NCBI GenBank assembly: GCA_963677395.2
Contig: OY781965.2
Coordinates: 2,232,001 to 2,296,000, forward strand
DNA: 64,000 nt
Reading direction: 5' to 3'
DNA from: G963667975 sp963677395
GTDB taxonomy: Bacteria > Bacteroidota > Bacteroidia > Bacteroidales > G963667975
Positions 34,707-44,809 of this stretch are shown here, piece by piece. The notes beneath the pieces were generated by a model, which was not told the DNA's origin, made no database searches, and saw only the letters and a list, made by a program, of their open reading frames with translations. Made by a program: the position numbers and the translations under genes. The stretch's first letter is position 1. The number at the start of each line of letters is the position of its first letter.

Positions 34707-35183
34707 ATGGAAAATCAATCAAAACCAGAATGTTGTCCGCAGTTTAATCCTGAACCGTGGGATGATAAAACCTTTGAATGGGAGAACAAGCTTTTTATAA
34801 AGGATAAAGTTTGTACCTTGTTCTATATGCCAATGAATTTTGGCAAAGTTATGCGAAGACTCGATTCCAAAGTAAGCAAAGCAGGTGCTCAGATGCCTGA
34901 TTGGCTTTGTTTGTCTGACCATACCTCCAAATGGAATATGGATGTTTATCTGGCGGTGGACAAAGAGATTCCCGATGCTGAAAATACTAAACTGACGGGT
35001 AAGTTTTACAGCAAAGTGTATGAAGGTCCGTTTAAGGATACCGGAAAATGGTGCAAAGATTTCGAAATTCAGGCAAAAGCCAAAGGTTATACCATTTCAA
35101 AGTGGTATATGTGGTACACTACCTGTCCGAAATGTGCCAAAAAATATGGGAAGAACTACGTGGTAGTAATAGGGCAGGTGTAA
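34707..35183 (+). CDS. conserved small cytoplasmic protein, unknown
   Basis: A 158-residue protein with Cys pairs at both ends (PECCPQFNPEPWDDK near the start; YTTCPKCAKKYGKNY near the end). It reads FYMPMNFGKVMRRLDSK and VYEGPFKDTGKWCKDFEIQA, suggesting a compact alpha/beta fold. I recognise the general look of a family common in Bacteroidota, sometimes labelled hydrolase, but know no function; the last CxxC might bind zinc. Confidence 0.7.
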   Translation: MENQSKPECCPQFNPEPWDDKTFEWENKLFIKDKVCTLFYMPMNFGKVMRRLDSKVSKAGAQMPDWLCLSDHTSKWNMDVYLAVDKEIPDAENTKLTGKFYSKVYEGPFKDTGKWCKDFEIQAKAKGYTISKWYMWYTTCPKCAKKYGKNYVVVIGQV

Positions 35184-35338
35184 CTTATCAAAACTGCCAC
35201 CCTTTCCCGAAAGTTGAAAAAGAGTAAGTCGAAAACCAATATTTCCATACTTTCCCGATTTTCGGGACTCAGTCTGACAATATTGCGTAGTCTGTGAATA
35301 TTCAGAAATGGAATAATATAATCCGGGTTTTGGGATAA

Positions 35339-36088
35339 TTATCTTCCTGCCAGCCAAAGTTTAAAGTCGGAAGTACGTTCTGTACTTACATAGGTTTCTA
35401 CCGGGCATTTTACCGTAGGGTCAATCTTGATTCTGCCTTTAAAGTGGGTGTACATTTGTCCGATGGCATTATAATTTATGATTACCCCTCGACTAATCCG
35501 GTAAAATATATTCGGGTCAAGAATGCTTTCGAGTTTATCGAGGGTGAAATCGATAGGGAAGCTTTGATTGTCAAATGTCTGGAGAAGTACATTTTTGTCT
35601 TCTGCATAAAAAAGAGCGGCATCCGAGGCATCAATGGCTTTCAGAAACTGTCCATATTTAACAACAAACCTACGGGGTTGTTCTTTTGTTTTGCTCAGCA
35701 TCTGCTCAATCAGGTATTGCAGATTAGGATTCGCGTCACGATTTTTCCATTTTTTCAGGCTTTGTTCAAGTTCTTCTTTTTTAACTGGTTTCAGAAGATA
35801 ATCGAGGCTGTTTACTTTAAAAGCCTGAATTGCGTACTGGTCGTAGGCAGTGATGAAAATTACGGGCGATTTTACTTCAATCTGTCTGAAAATTTCGAAA
35901 CAGGAACCATCTGCAAGATGAATATCCATTAAAATTAAATCGGGAGAGGCGTTTATTTGCAGCCAGGTAGCTGTATCCGAAATTGTTTCGAAAACATCTA
36001 TAATCTCAGCAGCGGGTTCAAGTTCTTTTATGATTCTGATTAATCTTCGGGCTGCTGCCGCTTCATCTTCAACGATCAGTATTCTCAT
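35339..36088 (-). CDS. LytTR-family response regulator
   Basis: A 249-residue regulator. Receiver domain 1-120 with acidic pocket VEDE (about 6-9), phospho-acceptor Asp 55 in LILMDIH, Thr in FITAYDQ and Lys in YLLKPVKK. LytTR DNA-binding domain about 145-245 (YAEDKNVLLQTFDNQSFPID, then FYRISRGVIINYNAIGQM). It is 19 bases after the sensor kinase gene, and both follow a TonB receptor gene, so it may control that receptor. Confidence 0.93.
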   Translation of the reverse strand: MRILIVEDEAAAARRLIRIIKELEPAAEIIDVFETISDTATWLQINASPDLILMDIHLADGSCFEIFRQIEVKSPVIFITAYDQYAIQAFKVNSLDYLLKPVKKEELEQSLKKWKNRDANPNLQYLIEQMLSKTKEQPRRFVVKYGQFLKAIDASDAALFYAEDKNVLLQTFDNQSFPIDFTLDKLESILDPNIFYRISRGVIINYNAIGQMYTHFKGRIKIDPTVKCPVETYVSTERTSDFKLWLAGR

Positions 36089-36107
36089 ATTGTCAATGTT
36101 TTAAATA

Positions 36108-37151
36108 TTACTCTGGCTTATTGAGTAATGGGATCGCAACGGTGTATTTCATCGCGGAAACCATGATTTCCGGTTCTTTGTCCGATAAAAATTTATAACG
36201 ATTCCGGATATTCTGTAAACCTAAACCTGCCGAAGGTTCTTCTTCGGTACGCTTTTGAAGGTTATTCTGAACCACCAGATAATTTTGTTCCGAAACACTT
36301 AGTTCAATCACCAGAGGTCGCCCGGTGGCGATTACATTGTGTTTGATTGCATTTTCAATCAGCATTTGAAGGGTTAAAGGAGCAATACCATATTCCATGG
36401 ATGCTTCAGGAAGTTTATTGTTTAGCATCAGATTTTCACCATATCGCTTTTTTTGAATAAAAATGTAGGTGTTAATGAGTTCCATCTCTTCGCGGAGTGT
36501 TATAATGGTTTTATCGCGAAGCTGAAGAATGGTTCTGAAAAAGTCGGAAAGTTTCTGAACATAAGCTACTGCTGCTTCACGGTCTTCTTCAATCAGTGCA
36601 ATCAATGTATTGAAACTGTTGAACAGAAAGTGAGGATTTACCTGGTTTTTCAGCGTTTCAAACTGAGAAAGCAGGCTCTCTTTTTCGAGACGTTCCGCTT
36701 TCTTGGAAGAGGAAATCCAAAGCAAATAAAAAAATACTGCTTCGTGAATAAATGAAATTACCAGCGAAATAACCAATGAACTTATGTAAATAGCCAGGAA
36801 ATCGTAATATTTCAAAAATGGTTCATCAATCATTAGTTTCCCAAGTCCAAACTCTAAGGATACAACGATGAATGTATAGAGTGCGATGAATACAACTTCA
36901 AGAACCAGATGCTTTACAGGATGCTTTTCCCATGGAAAATGATGCCATAATTTATTGATAATAAAGCGACATCCCAGCCACATGGCTGCCGTTCCGATTG
37001 CCGAAAAAAAGACATTGAGAAGGGTGAAACTCCATCCAAGCTTAAGCATAAATCCACTGAGCATGGGAAGTAAAATTCCCAGTATGAAAATTCCTCCGAT
37101 GATAATCCATTTGTCGGGAAATTTTTTTAGTGCCAGTACTTTGTTACTCAT
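36108..37151 (-). CDS. LytS-type sensor histidine kinase
   Basis: A 347-residue kinase with four membrane helices in the first 155 residues (no large extracellular domain), then the His-kinase domain with the phosphorylated His in QVNPHFLFNSFNTLIAL (about 172), and an ATPase part: LQMLIENAIKHNV and GLGLQNIRNRY. This is the membrane-bound partner of the LytTR regulator, with 20 bases between this gene and the receptor gene upstream. Confidence 0.93.
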   Translation of the reverse strand: MSNKVLALKKFPDKWIIIGGIFILGILLPMLSGFMLKLGWSFTLLNVFFSAIGTAAMWLGCRFIINKLWHHFPWEKHPVKHLVLEVVFIALYTFIVVSLEFGLGKLMIDEPFLKYYDFLAIYISSLVISLVISFIHEAVFFYLLWISSSKKAERLEKESLLSQFETLKNQVNPHFLFNSFNTLIALIEEDREAAVAYVQKLSDFFRTILQLRDKTIITLREEMELINTYIFIQKKRYGENLMLNNKLPEASMEYGIAPLTLQMLIENAIKHNVIATGRPLVIELSVSEQNYLVVQNNLQKRTEEEPSAGLGLQNIRNRYKFLSDKEPEIMVSAMKYTVAIPLLNKPE

Positions 37152-37170
37152 GATCTGTCTTTTTACAAAA

Positions 37171-39585
37171 TTAAAATATAATACGATATTGAGGGATAAT
37201 TAAAAGTCCGGTTTGGTATGTAAATGATTTTTCACCGGTCTTTTTATTGAGTTTTTCGGCATAGATGTTTTTCTGATTAAAGATGTTTTGAATATCGAGG
37301 GCAAATTCCTGTGTTATCTTTTTGCCGTTACGGCGATAGGTAAGTTTAAGATCGGTGCGTGAATAATCATCATATTGCAGCGAAAATGCTTTGGTATTGT
37401 CGTATTTCAGCATATAGGTTGTGCCTCCGGTTACAGGATCAGCAACAACGGTTGATGGTGTATATCGCTGTCCGCCTGCATAGGTTGTTTTCAGGTCGAA
37501 ACCCAGTGTGGTTCTGGCTTTTTTTGTACTGCTTTTGGGGTCGAGTTCAAACTCTTTTCCGATAAGTATATTCACTACATAATTTCCATTAAAGGCTGTG
37601 TTTCGTTCAATATCGTCGCTTCCGGTATATTTTGATTCAAACAGAGAGGTTGTTACCAGAAAATAGAGTCCTCTGTTGAGGAAGTGCTCCAGCGTGAGTT
37701 CAATTCCATAATTGGTTCCTTTTCCGCTTGCATTAATCGTATCGGGTGTTGAATATCCGAAGTTAGCTCCCTGATTCAGGATGGAGTATTCATCACGCTG
37801 ACCTCCGTTTATCCCTGCATGATGAATCCATTGGTAATAAGCTTCCGCTTTTAGTCGCAGGTTACTGTGGATGTTCCAGTCGTAACCCAATACAAGGTGC
37901 TGGCTTTTCGGCATATCCAAATTTTCGTTTAAACGTTGAAAAGTGCCGTCGGCCATACGTGTTTGACGAAAATAGATGCTGATAGAGTTTAGCTGGCTAT
38001 GTAAACCATAGCCCAGGCTCAGCGTATGGGCAGGAGAGAAGTTCCAGCGGACTCCGGCTCTTGGCTCTATGGAGTAATCTTTGTTTAAATCATAATACAT
38101 CGCGTGCACTCCTGCATTCAGAATCAACTCTTCGGTAAATTTATACTGCATCTGAGCATAAGGTTGATATAGCCACGAACTACCGTTAAAATCGCTTACC
38201 GTGCGTAATCCGTTGTCTTCGTTAAACCATATTTTCTCCTTCAAATCGAACCCCAGTTTTTTAACAAAGATTCCCGCTTTCACAAAACTTCTGGAGTTGA
38301 TTTTATGATTAATCAGGAAAGATGCCGTGAGCGAAGTTTCAATGAAATCGTTGTTGTATATCGCTGTTTTAGAAGTGAATCCTGGCGTTAAGGAGTCAAC
38401 AGTTGTGACAAAATTATGATAAGAGGCTGCAAGCGTAAGTTTTGTATAAGTTTTGGAATTCCAGAAATAGGTATTTGTAATTCCTCCGGTGGCCATATCC
38501 GAACCATTGGTCAGATCGTAGCCTTCACCACCGTAAAAGTCAACGGTTTCTTTGGTTGTATCCTTGCGTGAATCCCAGATTTCGATATCGCTGATGCCTC
38601 CCAATGCAAAGATGGAAAAGTTGCCGAGTTTGGTATTGGGCAGATTGATTTTCATGGCAAAGTCTTTATACATTGGAATTCCGGTACCGGTACCTAAATC
38701 TGCTCCCATTTTATCCATAAATTCGAGGGTAGAGTAACGTGCATTGAGCAGATAAGAAGCTCCTGTTTTACGATTAATCGGACCTTCGGCTCCGGCTTCA
38801 AAACCGTTGAACCCTACTTGTCCGAGAAATTCATGCTTTTCGTTGTTGCCGTTACGCATTTTTAAATCGAATACCCCCGACATTCCATTGCCATATTCGG
38901 CAGGAAATGCACCTGTAAGAAAGTCGGAGTTTGATAACAGATTGTTGTTGAGCATACATACCGGACCTCCGGTTGCTGTGGATGAACCGTAATGGTTAGG
39001 GTTTGGAATATCAATACCTTCCAGTCGCCAGAGTAACCCTGAAGGAGAGTTTCCCCGGATAATGATATCGTTGCGGGCATCATTCGAACCAATAACACCG
39101 GCGTAGTTAGAAGCCATGCGGGCTACATCGTTGCGCGAACCGGCATAGCGCCCCGTCTCTTCAACCGTGAAACTTCGTGAACTTACGCTGTTCATGCGAT
39201 TAATAGCATTTCCACGGTCGCGATCAGATTTTATTTCTACTCCTTTTTGAGAGATGATGTTTTCTTCCAACTCAATTTCCAGCACAAGTTCTTTTCCGGT
39301 ATTCAGATTCAGATTGTTGAGAACAATTTCTTTGTAACCCATAAAGTTTACTTTCAGGCTTACTCTGCCAACCGGAATACCGGCAATGCGGAATTTGCCG
39401 TTTTCATCTGTAGAAGTGCCTGTTACAGGTTGTATGTTAAGCAATACAATATTTGCTCCCGGCAAAGTGTTGCGGGTAACTTTGTCAACCACCGTACCAC
39501 GAACTGTTCCGCTGGGCGTTTCTGCAGCAGTTAACAATCGCGGCACTAAAATCAAAAGAATAACCGAAATAAGTATTTGTTTCAT
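37171..39585 (-). CDS. TonB-dependent outer-membrane receptor (linked to LytS/LytTR)
   Basis: An 804-residue outer-membrane receptor from the ATG at 39585 (a longer in-frame ATG at 39639 would precede the signal peptide). Signal peptide MKQILISVILLILVPRLLTA, then a carboxypeptidase-like domain (VRGTVVDKVTRNTLPGANIV), a plug (RMASNYAGVIGSND) and a barrel ending in RIIF. There is no SusD partner, so it is a stand-alone receptor. The ligand is unknown; the adjacent two-component system suggests the ligand or its uptake is sensed. Confidence 0.92.
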   Translation of the reverse strand: MKQILISVILLILVPRLLTAAETPSGTVRGTVVDKVTRNTLPGANIVLLNIQPVTGTSTDENGKFRIAGIPVGRVSLKVNFMGYKEIVLNNLNLNTGKELVLEIELEENIISQKGVEIKSDRDRGNAINRMNSVSSRSFTVEETGRYAGSRNDVARMASNYAGVIGSNDARNDIIIRGNSPSGLLWRLEGIDIPNPNHYGSSTATGGPVCMLNNNLLSNSDFLTGAFPAEYGNGMSGVFDLKMRNGNNEKHEFLGQVGFNGFEAGAEGPINRKTGASYLLNARYSTLEFMDKMGADLGTGTGIPMYKDFAMKINLPNTKLGNFSIFALGGISDIEIWDSRKDTTKETVDFYGGEGYDLTNGSDMATGGITNTYFWNSKTYTKLTLAASYHNFVTTVDSLTPGFTSKTAIYNNDFIETSLTASFLINHKINSRSFVKAGIFVKKLGFDLKEKIWFNEDNGLRTVSDFNGSSWLYQPYAQMQYKFTEELILNAGVHAMYYDLNKDYSIEPRAGVRWNFSPAHTLSLGYGLHSQLNSISIYFRQTRMADGTFQRLNENLDMPKSQHLVLGYDWNIHSNLRLKAEAYYQWIHHAGINGGQRDEYSILNQGANFGYSTPDTINASGKGTNYGIELTLEHFLNRGLYFLVTTSLFESKYTGSDDIERNTAFNGNYVVNILIGKEFELDPKSSTKKARTTLGFDLKTTYAGGQRYTPSTVVADPVTGGTTYMLKYDNTKAFSLQYDDYSRTDLKLTYRRNGKKITQEFALDIQNIFNQKNIYAEKLNKKTGEKSFTYQTGLLIIPQYRIIF

Positions 39586-39940
39586 TGTTGTCGGATTTTG
39601 GGTAATTTGATGCTGCAAAGAAAATACACCCTTATTCATTTTAGATGATTAAATCTGACGAGTACCTCCAAATAGAGGATAAAACCGAAATTATAGCAGA
39701 AATTCAATAAGGGTGTAATTAAAAATCAGAAGCGAGCTTTCACTTGATATGCTATTTTTATGTAAAAGATTACATCTGCCGGTTTTTGAGAATGATAAAT
39801 ATGTATTTTTGAAATATACCTTTTGCGTTAAGCAACTTCTGTCCAATTGTAAGAATCAAATACAGGGGGTGTATAAGTTTAAAAGGAATTACAGGTGGTA
39901 AGTATTTTAGGATTAAGCCTGATAATAAAGACTAACACGT
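39586..39940. other. intergenic region between receptor and small membrane protein
   Basis: AT-rich, holds the promoters of the two divergent genes. A weak -7 candidate on the minus strand is TTCTTTG near 39617. No other structure noted. Confidence 0.4.
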
Positions 39941-40354
39941 ATGAATACAATCCTCAGAAATATTTTAGCAGTAATAGTTGGAGTTTTTCTTGGAAGTGCC
40001 GTGAATATGGGAATTATCATGATCGGTGGTTCAATCATTCCTCCTCCGGAGGGTGCAGATGTTACCACGACGGAAGGTTTGAGAATGTCGATGCACTTAT
40101 TCCAACCCCAACATTTTCTTTTTCCGTTTTTTGCCCATGCTTTGGGAACGTTTGCGGGTGCATTGCTGGCAGCTCTCATCGCCGTAAATCATAAAATGAA
40201 GTTTGCATTGGGAATTGGAGCTTTTTTTCTGGTGGGAGGAATCAGCAGTGTTTTGATGCTTCCTTCACCGCTATGGTTTTCTGTTTCGGATTTAGCAGTA
40301 GCATATATTCCAATGGGCTACTTAGCAGGAAAGATAGCTGCCAATCGAAAATGA
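39941..40354 (+). CDS. small membrane protein, unknown
   Basis: A 137-residue protein with four membrane helices: IVGVFLGSAVNMGIIMIG, AHALGTFAGALLAALIAV, GIGAFFLVGGISSVLML and a last AVAYIPMGYLAG. Glycine- and alanine-rich helices recall small four-helix integral membrane families. No function known. Stands alone. Confidence 0.75.
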   Translation: MNTILRNILAVIVGVFLGSAVNMGIIMIGGSIIPPPEGADVTTTEGLRMSMHLFQPQHFLFPFFAHALGTFAGALLAALIAVNHKMKFALGIGAFFLVGGISSVLMLPSPLWFSVSDLAVAYIPMGYLAGKIAANRK

Positions 40355-40461
40355 TCTGGAGGATATCCGATTAGGGTAATCTCCCCGTATCATTCTTTCG
40401 GTAAAAAACGGTAATTTGGTTTGCTAAGATATAGAACTTAAAACAGTCGCTTCAAGCTTTA

Positions 40462-42075
40462 TTATGCATACATTCGTTCCCGTTGGGCTTTGATTTTTTC
40501 GTCCATGATATAATCATCGTAATCCATCAGTTTGTCTATAATGCCATTAGGCGTAAGTTCAATAATGCGGTTACAAACAGTTTGAATAAACTCATGGTCA
40601 TGCGATGCCATAAAAATGTTCCCGGGGAATTTAATCAGGTTATTATTGAATGCCTGAATTGATTCCAGATCAAGGTGATTGGTCGGAGAATCTAAAACCA
40701 GTGCATTTGCATTGATTAGTTGCATTTTACAAATCATACAACGCATTTTTTCGCCACCCGACAGAACATCTACCCGTTTACCGAGTTCATCGCCGCTAAA
40801 CAGCATTTTTCCTAAGCATCCGCGAATGTATATTTCAGAAGTGTCGGTAGTAAATTGGGAAATCCAGTCGGAAAGACTCAGTTCGCTTCTGAAAAACTCG
40901 GAATTGTTCAGCGGTAGATAGGAGTGAGTGATGGTTTGTCCCCACTGGTAAGAACCAAAATCTGGTTTTAAGTTTCCGCTGATGATTTCAAAAAAAGCAG
41001 TCATTGCTCTTGAATCTTTCGAAAGAAAAACAATTTTATCGCCTTTGTTGGCGTAAAATTCCACATCTTTAAAGAGGACTTTTCCGTCGATACTGGCGCT
41101 CAGGCCTGTTACTTCCAAAATTTTGTCGCCGGCTTCGCGTTCAGGTGTGAAAATAATTCCCGGATATTTACGGGTAGAAGGCTTGATTTCTTCCCAGTTA
41201 AGCTTTTCGAGCATCTTTTTACGACTGGTTGTCTGCTTTGATTTCGAAACGTTGGCACTGAAACGCTGGATAAATTCGAGAAGCTCTTTTCGTTTTTCTT
41301 CCGCTTTTTTATTTTGTTTCATCTGCTGGCGTAAAGCCAACTGGCTACTTTCGTACCAATAACTATAGTTTCCGGCAAACATCTGGATTTTACCGTAGTC
41401 GATATCGATGGTATGAGTACTTACAGAGTCGAGAAAGTGGCGGTCGTGCGATACAACCAATACCGTGTTTTCGTAATTTGAAAGGTAGTTTTCGAGCCAC
41501 ATTACGGTTTCAATGTCCAGGTCGTTGGTAGGCTCATCCAATAACAGATTATCCGGTTTGCCAAAAAGAGCTTGTGCAAGCAATACGCGAACCTTTTGTT
41601 TTCCGCTCATATCTTTCATCAGAGTGTGATGAAACTCTTCTTTAATCCCCAAATCACTTAATAAATTGGCAGCATCACTTTCGGCATTCCAGCCATCCAT
41701 ATCTGCAAATTTTTCTTCAAGTTCGGCAGCTTTAATACCGTCAGCATCTGTGAAGTCGGTTTTGGCGTATAACTCATTTTTCCGCTGAATGATATCCCAA
41801 AGTATTGAATGACCTTTAATTACAGCGTCCAGAACCGTGAATTCATCAAAAGCAAAGTGATCTTGTTTTAAAACAGAAAGACGTTCTCCCGGGCCTAATG
41901 AAATGTTGCCATGTTCGTAGTCAATTTCTCCGGATATTGCCCTCAGAAATGTTGATTTTCCGGCTCCATTTGCACCAATAACTCCATAACAGTTTCCTGC
42001 AGTGAACTTTAAATTGACATCCTGAAACAAAATTCTTTTTCCAAACTGAATTCGTAAATCGGAAACTGTAATCAT
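40462..42075 (-). CDS. ABC-F ATPase, YbiT-like
   Basis: A 537-residue soluble protein with two ABC domains and no membrane part, so a ribosome-acting ABC-F. Domain 1: GVIGANGAGKST, signature-like KDMSGKQKVRVLLAQAL, LLLDEPTNDLD. Domain 2: altered Walker A region (DKIVFLSKDSRAMTAFFEII), signature VLSGGEKMRCMICKM, LVLDSPTNHLD. The second Walker A lacks GxxGxGK, and Walker B has SPTN rather than EPTN, so the second site may not hydrolyse normally. Length and the insert between domains match the YbiT subgroup. Confidence 0.88.
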   Translation of the reverse strand: MITVSDLRIQFGKRILFQDVNLKFTAGNCYGVIGANGAGKSTFLRAISGEIDYEHGNISLGPGERLSVLKQDHFAFDEFTVLDAVIKGHSILWDIIQRKNELYAKTDFTDADGIKAAELEEKFADMDGWNAESDAANLLSDLGIKEEFHHTLMKDMSGKQKVRVLLAQALFGKPDNLLLDEPTNDLDIETVMWLENYLSNYENTVLVVSHDRHFLDSVSTHTIDIDYGKIQMFAGNYSYWYESSQLALRQQMKQNKKAEEKRKELLEFIQRFSANVSKSKQTTSRKKMLEKLNWEEIKPSTRKYPGIIFTPEREAGDKILEVTGLSASIDGKVLFKDVEFYANKGDKIVFLSKDSRAMTAFFEIISGNLKPDFGSYQWGQTITHSYLPLNNSEFFRSELSLSDWISQFTTDTSEIYIRGCLGKMLFSGDELGKRVDVLSGGEKMRCMICKMQLINANALVLDSPTNHLDLESIQAFNNNLIKFPGNIFMASHDHEFIQTVCNRIIELTPNGIIDKLMDYDDYIMDEKIKAQRERMYA

Positions 42076-42116
42076 TTGAATATAAATAAATTAGAATGGT
42101 AATTAAAAATCGACTG

Positions 42117-42124
42117 CAAAGGTA
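42117..42124 (-). promoter_or_regulatory. -7 promoter box of the ABC-F gene
   Basis: Minus-strand TACCTTTG, exact consensus, about 42 bases upstream of the start. Confidence 0.65.
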
Positions 42125-42280
42125 CATATAATAACAGGGCAAAAAAAGAAAGGTATATCCGGAATTGTTATACAATTACTAAATTCCCGAAAATAATCTC
42201 AGGTGGATATCTTTATAACGAAAACGAACAGAGGCATTAATGTATTCCGAAAATCCAATCGGTATTATCGCTAATTTTGT

Positions 42281-43774
42281 ATGACATCACCGAATCTAAA
42301 ATACAGAAGCATGGATCCACAACAACTACGCGACGAAGAGAGTGCCCGCAATTATAAAGAGCTTAAAAATAAACTTGAGCAAGCATTAACAAGGGTTTCT
42401 AAATCAACTGATTTACGGGAGTCTAAAGCTTTACTGATCGAGGTTCAGAACTGTTTTAAAGGCTTGAAGCTTCTTCGTGATGATCGTGAAGAGCTTTATA
42501 CACGTTTGCAAAATGCTTTTTCGGACTTGAATCATAAGATTAATGAGGAACGACTGAACTTTGAAAATGAAGCTGCATTGAACTATTTTTCGATCAAATC
42601 AAAAATAGAAGAGGCTGAAAAAATGCTCGAAGATTCTGTTAGCAAACGTATTTTGTGGGATTTTCTGATTGAGATTCAGGGAATGTTTAGAGGAGTAAAG
42701 CTTCAGCGAGAACATCGTGAAAACCTGTATGGCCGTTTGCAAAAGGCTTTTGCAATAGTGAAAGATATGCAAACAATTGAAAAACAATTAGAAGAGGTTG
42801 AATCTACCAAGGAATACGAGAATTTGAAAGAAGATGTGGAAGCTGCGTATAACTTTGCATTGAATTGTCAGGATACTCAGGCTTCGAAAGATATATTGAT
42901 TAAGGCTCAGTCGTTGATTCGTGATGCAAATCTCGTAAGAACACATAAGGAAGAGCTATATGCAAAAATACAAGAGGGATTCGTGATTGTTCAGCAACGA
43001 AAGGATGAAGAGTTTTCTAAATTATCGTCGTTAGCTGATATTCAGTATAATGAATTAAATCCGGAAGTTGCCGGGCTTCTTGTTGCATCGGAAGAGTCAG
43101 CTGATTTTAAAATGTTGAGGGAACAGTTGAAAGAGTTGCAAACAAAGGTGCGGGAGTCTGTAATTCAACGTGAGCAGAGGGTCGGATTACAAGAAAAGCT
43201 ACAAAGTGTCTTCGAAAATATTAATGAACGACAGGATAGTGACAGAAGTGCATTTCAGAAAGAAGCTTCCGAAAACTACAAGCGATTAAAAGTGCTGGTA
43301 AATAAAGGCCTGACGCAAGCAGAAGAAACGCATGAATACAAGGATACCCGCGAGTTTCTGAAAAAGATTCAATCAGAGTTCAAGGGAATAAAAATGATAA
43401 AAGAAGAGCGTGAAGAGCTATACAATCGTTTGCAGCTTGCTTTTGAAACGCTTAATACACGAGTAGATGAATATTTCCGGTTTAAAAAGAAAAACTGGGA
43501 GGTGAAAATGCGGTATAAACTTGCCGAAATTGAAACCGAAATCCATCAACTTCACAAGGATATAGAACGTGAACAGGAGAATCTTACGGAGCTTGAAGAA
43601 CATCTGGAAATTTTAGATATGTCAGGAAAAGATTCGGCTACACGGGTAGGAGTGGAGGCACGTATAACTACTTCCCGCAAGACCATCGAACAGAAATATG
43701 CTGAAATTGAGCAGCTCACCGAAGAGATGGAAGAACTTCGAAATCGGATTGACCCGGAAGAAGATGAGCAATAG
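42281..43774 (+). CDS. repeat coiled-coil protein (five ~77-residue repeats)
   Basis: A 497-residue soluble protein; the start may be the ATG at 42311 (residue 11). It has five repeats of about 77 residues, each with a core such as FKGLKLLRDDREELYTRLQ (residues 59-77), FRGVKLQREHRENLYGRLQ (near 136-154) and FKGIKMIKEEREELYNRLQ. The fourth copy is degraded. From about 400 to the end it is an unbroken charged coiled coil ending EEDEQ. The core recalls DUF349-type repeats, but I am not sure. Probably a cytoplasmic structural protein. Confidence 0.8.
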   Translation: MTSPNLKYRSMDPQQLRDEESARNYKELKNKLEQALTRVSKSTDLRESKALLIEVQNCFKGLKLLRDDREELYTRLQNAFSDLNHKINEERLNFENEAALNYFSIKSKIEEAEKMLEDSVSKRILWDFLIEIQGMFRGVKLQREHRENLYGRLQKAFAIVKDMQTIEKQLEEVESTKEYENLKEDVEAAYNFALNCQDTQASKDILIKAQSLIRDANLVRTHKEELYAKIQEGFVIVQQRKDEEFSKLSSLADIQYNELNPEVAGLLVASEESADFKMLREQLKELQTKVRESVIQREQRVGLQEKLQSVFENINERQDSDRSAFQKEASENYKRLKVLVNKGLTQAEETHEYKDTREFLKKIQSEFKGIKMIKEEREELYNRLQLAFETLNTRVDEYFRFKKKNWEVKMRYKLAEIETEIHQLHKDIEREQENLTELEEHLEILDMSGKDSATRVGVEARITTSRKTIEQKYAEIEQLTEEMEELRNRIDPEEDEQ

Positions 43775-43853
43775 AATTGTTTTTTTAGACAGTTTTTAAT
43801 GTTAACCTTTATAATTCTGATTGCTTGAGCACATGCGATTTATACCCTTTTGT

Positions 43854-44567
43854 TTATAATGAAAAACCTGCATGGAGGCTGATCGCTTTAATGCTTTCGT
43901 TGCTTCTGAAATAATTTTGACTATTACTGCTAACTGACTGAATTTCATAACCTATGCCTAAATAAAGAGCATTTTGGTTAGTAACTGCTATTTTTACACC
44001 TAAAGATGGATTTGCCAGAAATCCATAACCTCTGAACTCATCAGATGTAAAAAATGAATATCCCAGGTCTATGGATAAATAAGGACTGATTTTCTTTTGG
44101 GAAAACTGAAATTGTAAATCAAGGAAGAAGGGAACAAGCAGTATATCTTTCTTAATGTAGTACCTGATTCCAAACCCAAGCCCTATTGCAAAATTAGGAT
44201 CCGCTTTAATTCCGTTTATAATATTGATTTTAAGATTGTTGTTTTGATTTTGATTAGAACTTGAACTTAGTTCATGATTAATCCCAACCTCAATTATTCC
44301 ATGATATTTGATTGTACAGTTTGTGTCAGGAAGCTTTGTTGTGTTTGTTTTTAACTCTTTTGAAATACTGGCGATTTCATTATTGCCAAATTCAAGAATA
44401 CGGTGGTTGCTAACCCGGATCATTACAGAACTATCTCTGTATTGTTTAAGAATTTTTCCTTTAACAATAGAACTGTCTTTCAAATGAATCACATCGTCAT
44501 AGTTAACCTGAGCAAACAGTACTGAATAAATAAAAACCAATACAATTGTTGTAAAAAAACGTTTCAT
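43854..44567 (-). CDS. outer-membrane beta-barrel protein, unknown
   Basis: A 237-residue exported protein: signal peptide ending VLFAQ, a small domain with DVIHLKDSSIVKGKILKQY (about 26-44, also seen before barrels in other Bacteroidota proteins), and a C-terminal beta-barrel (about 95-237) ending in HAGFSL. No function known. It has its own promoter. Confidence 0.75.
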   Translation of the reverse strand: MKRFFTTIVLVFIYSVLFAQVNYDDVIHLKDSSIVKGKILKQYRDSSVMIRVSNHRILEFGNNEIASISKELKTNTTKLPDTNCTIKYHGIIEVGINHELSSSSNQNQNNNLKINIINGIKADPNFAIGLGFGIRYYIKKDILLVPFFLDLQFQFSQKKISPYLSIDLGYSFFTSDEFRGYGFLANPSLGVKIAVTNQNALYLGIGYEIQSVSSNSQNYFRSNESIKAISLHAGFSL

Positions 44568-44596
44568 ACTCTTTTTGTTCTACAATATCATAAATA

Positions 44597-44604
44597 CAAA
44601 GATA
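44597..44604 (-). promoter_or_regulatory. -7 promoter box of the beta-barrel gene
   Basis: Minus-strand TATCTTTG, about 30 bases upstream of the start at 44567. Confidence 0.6.
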
Positions 44605-44734
44605 GTATTTAAATAAATATATTTTTAAAATTTAATACAGATAACAAGAGAAATCAGAATTTTTGAATGCTGGAGAAGACCTCATTCCTGTTTTGAAATA
44701 ATTTTCTGTTTGCATTTTTAGCCAGTTGCTCTAA

Positions 44735-44769
44735 AAAACGATCAAGGCTGCCTTCGTGTAAAGACAGCC
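44735..44769 (-). terminator. intrinsic terminator of the thiamine receptor gene
   Basis: On the minus strand the stem GGCTG/CAGCC (44746-44750 with 44765-44769) extends inward with further pairs, followed by TTGATCGTTTTTT. Confidence 0.7.
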
Positions 44770-44809
44770 TCGACTCTATAAAAAAAGTGTTCTAAATCTG
44801 TTGCTAAGC

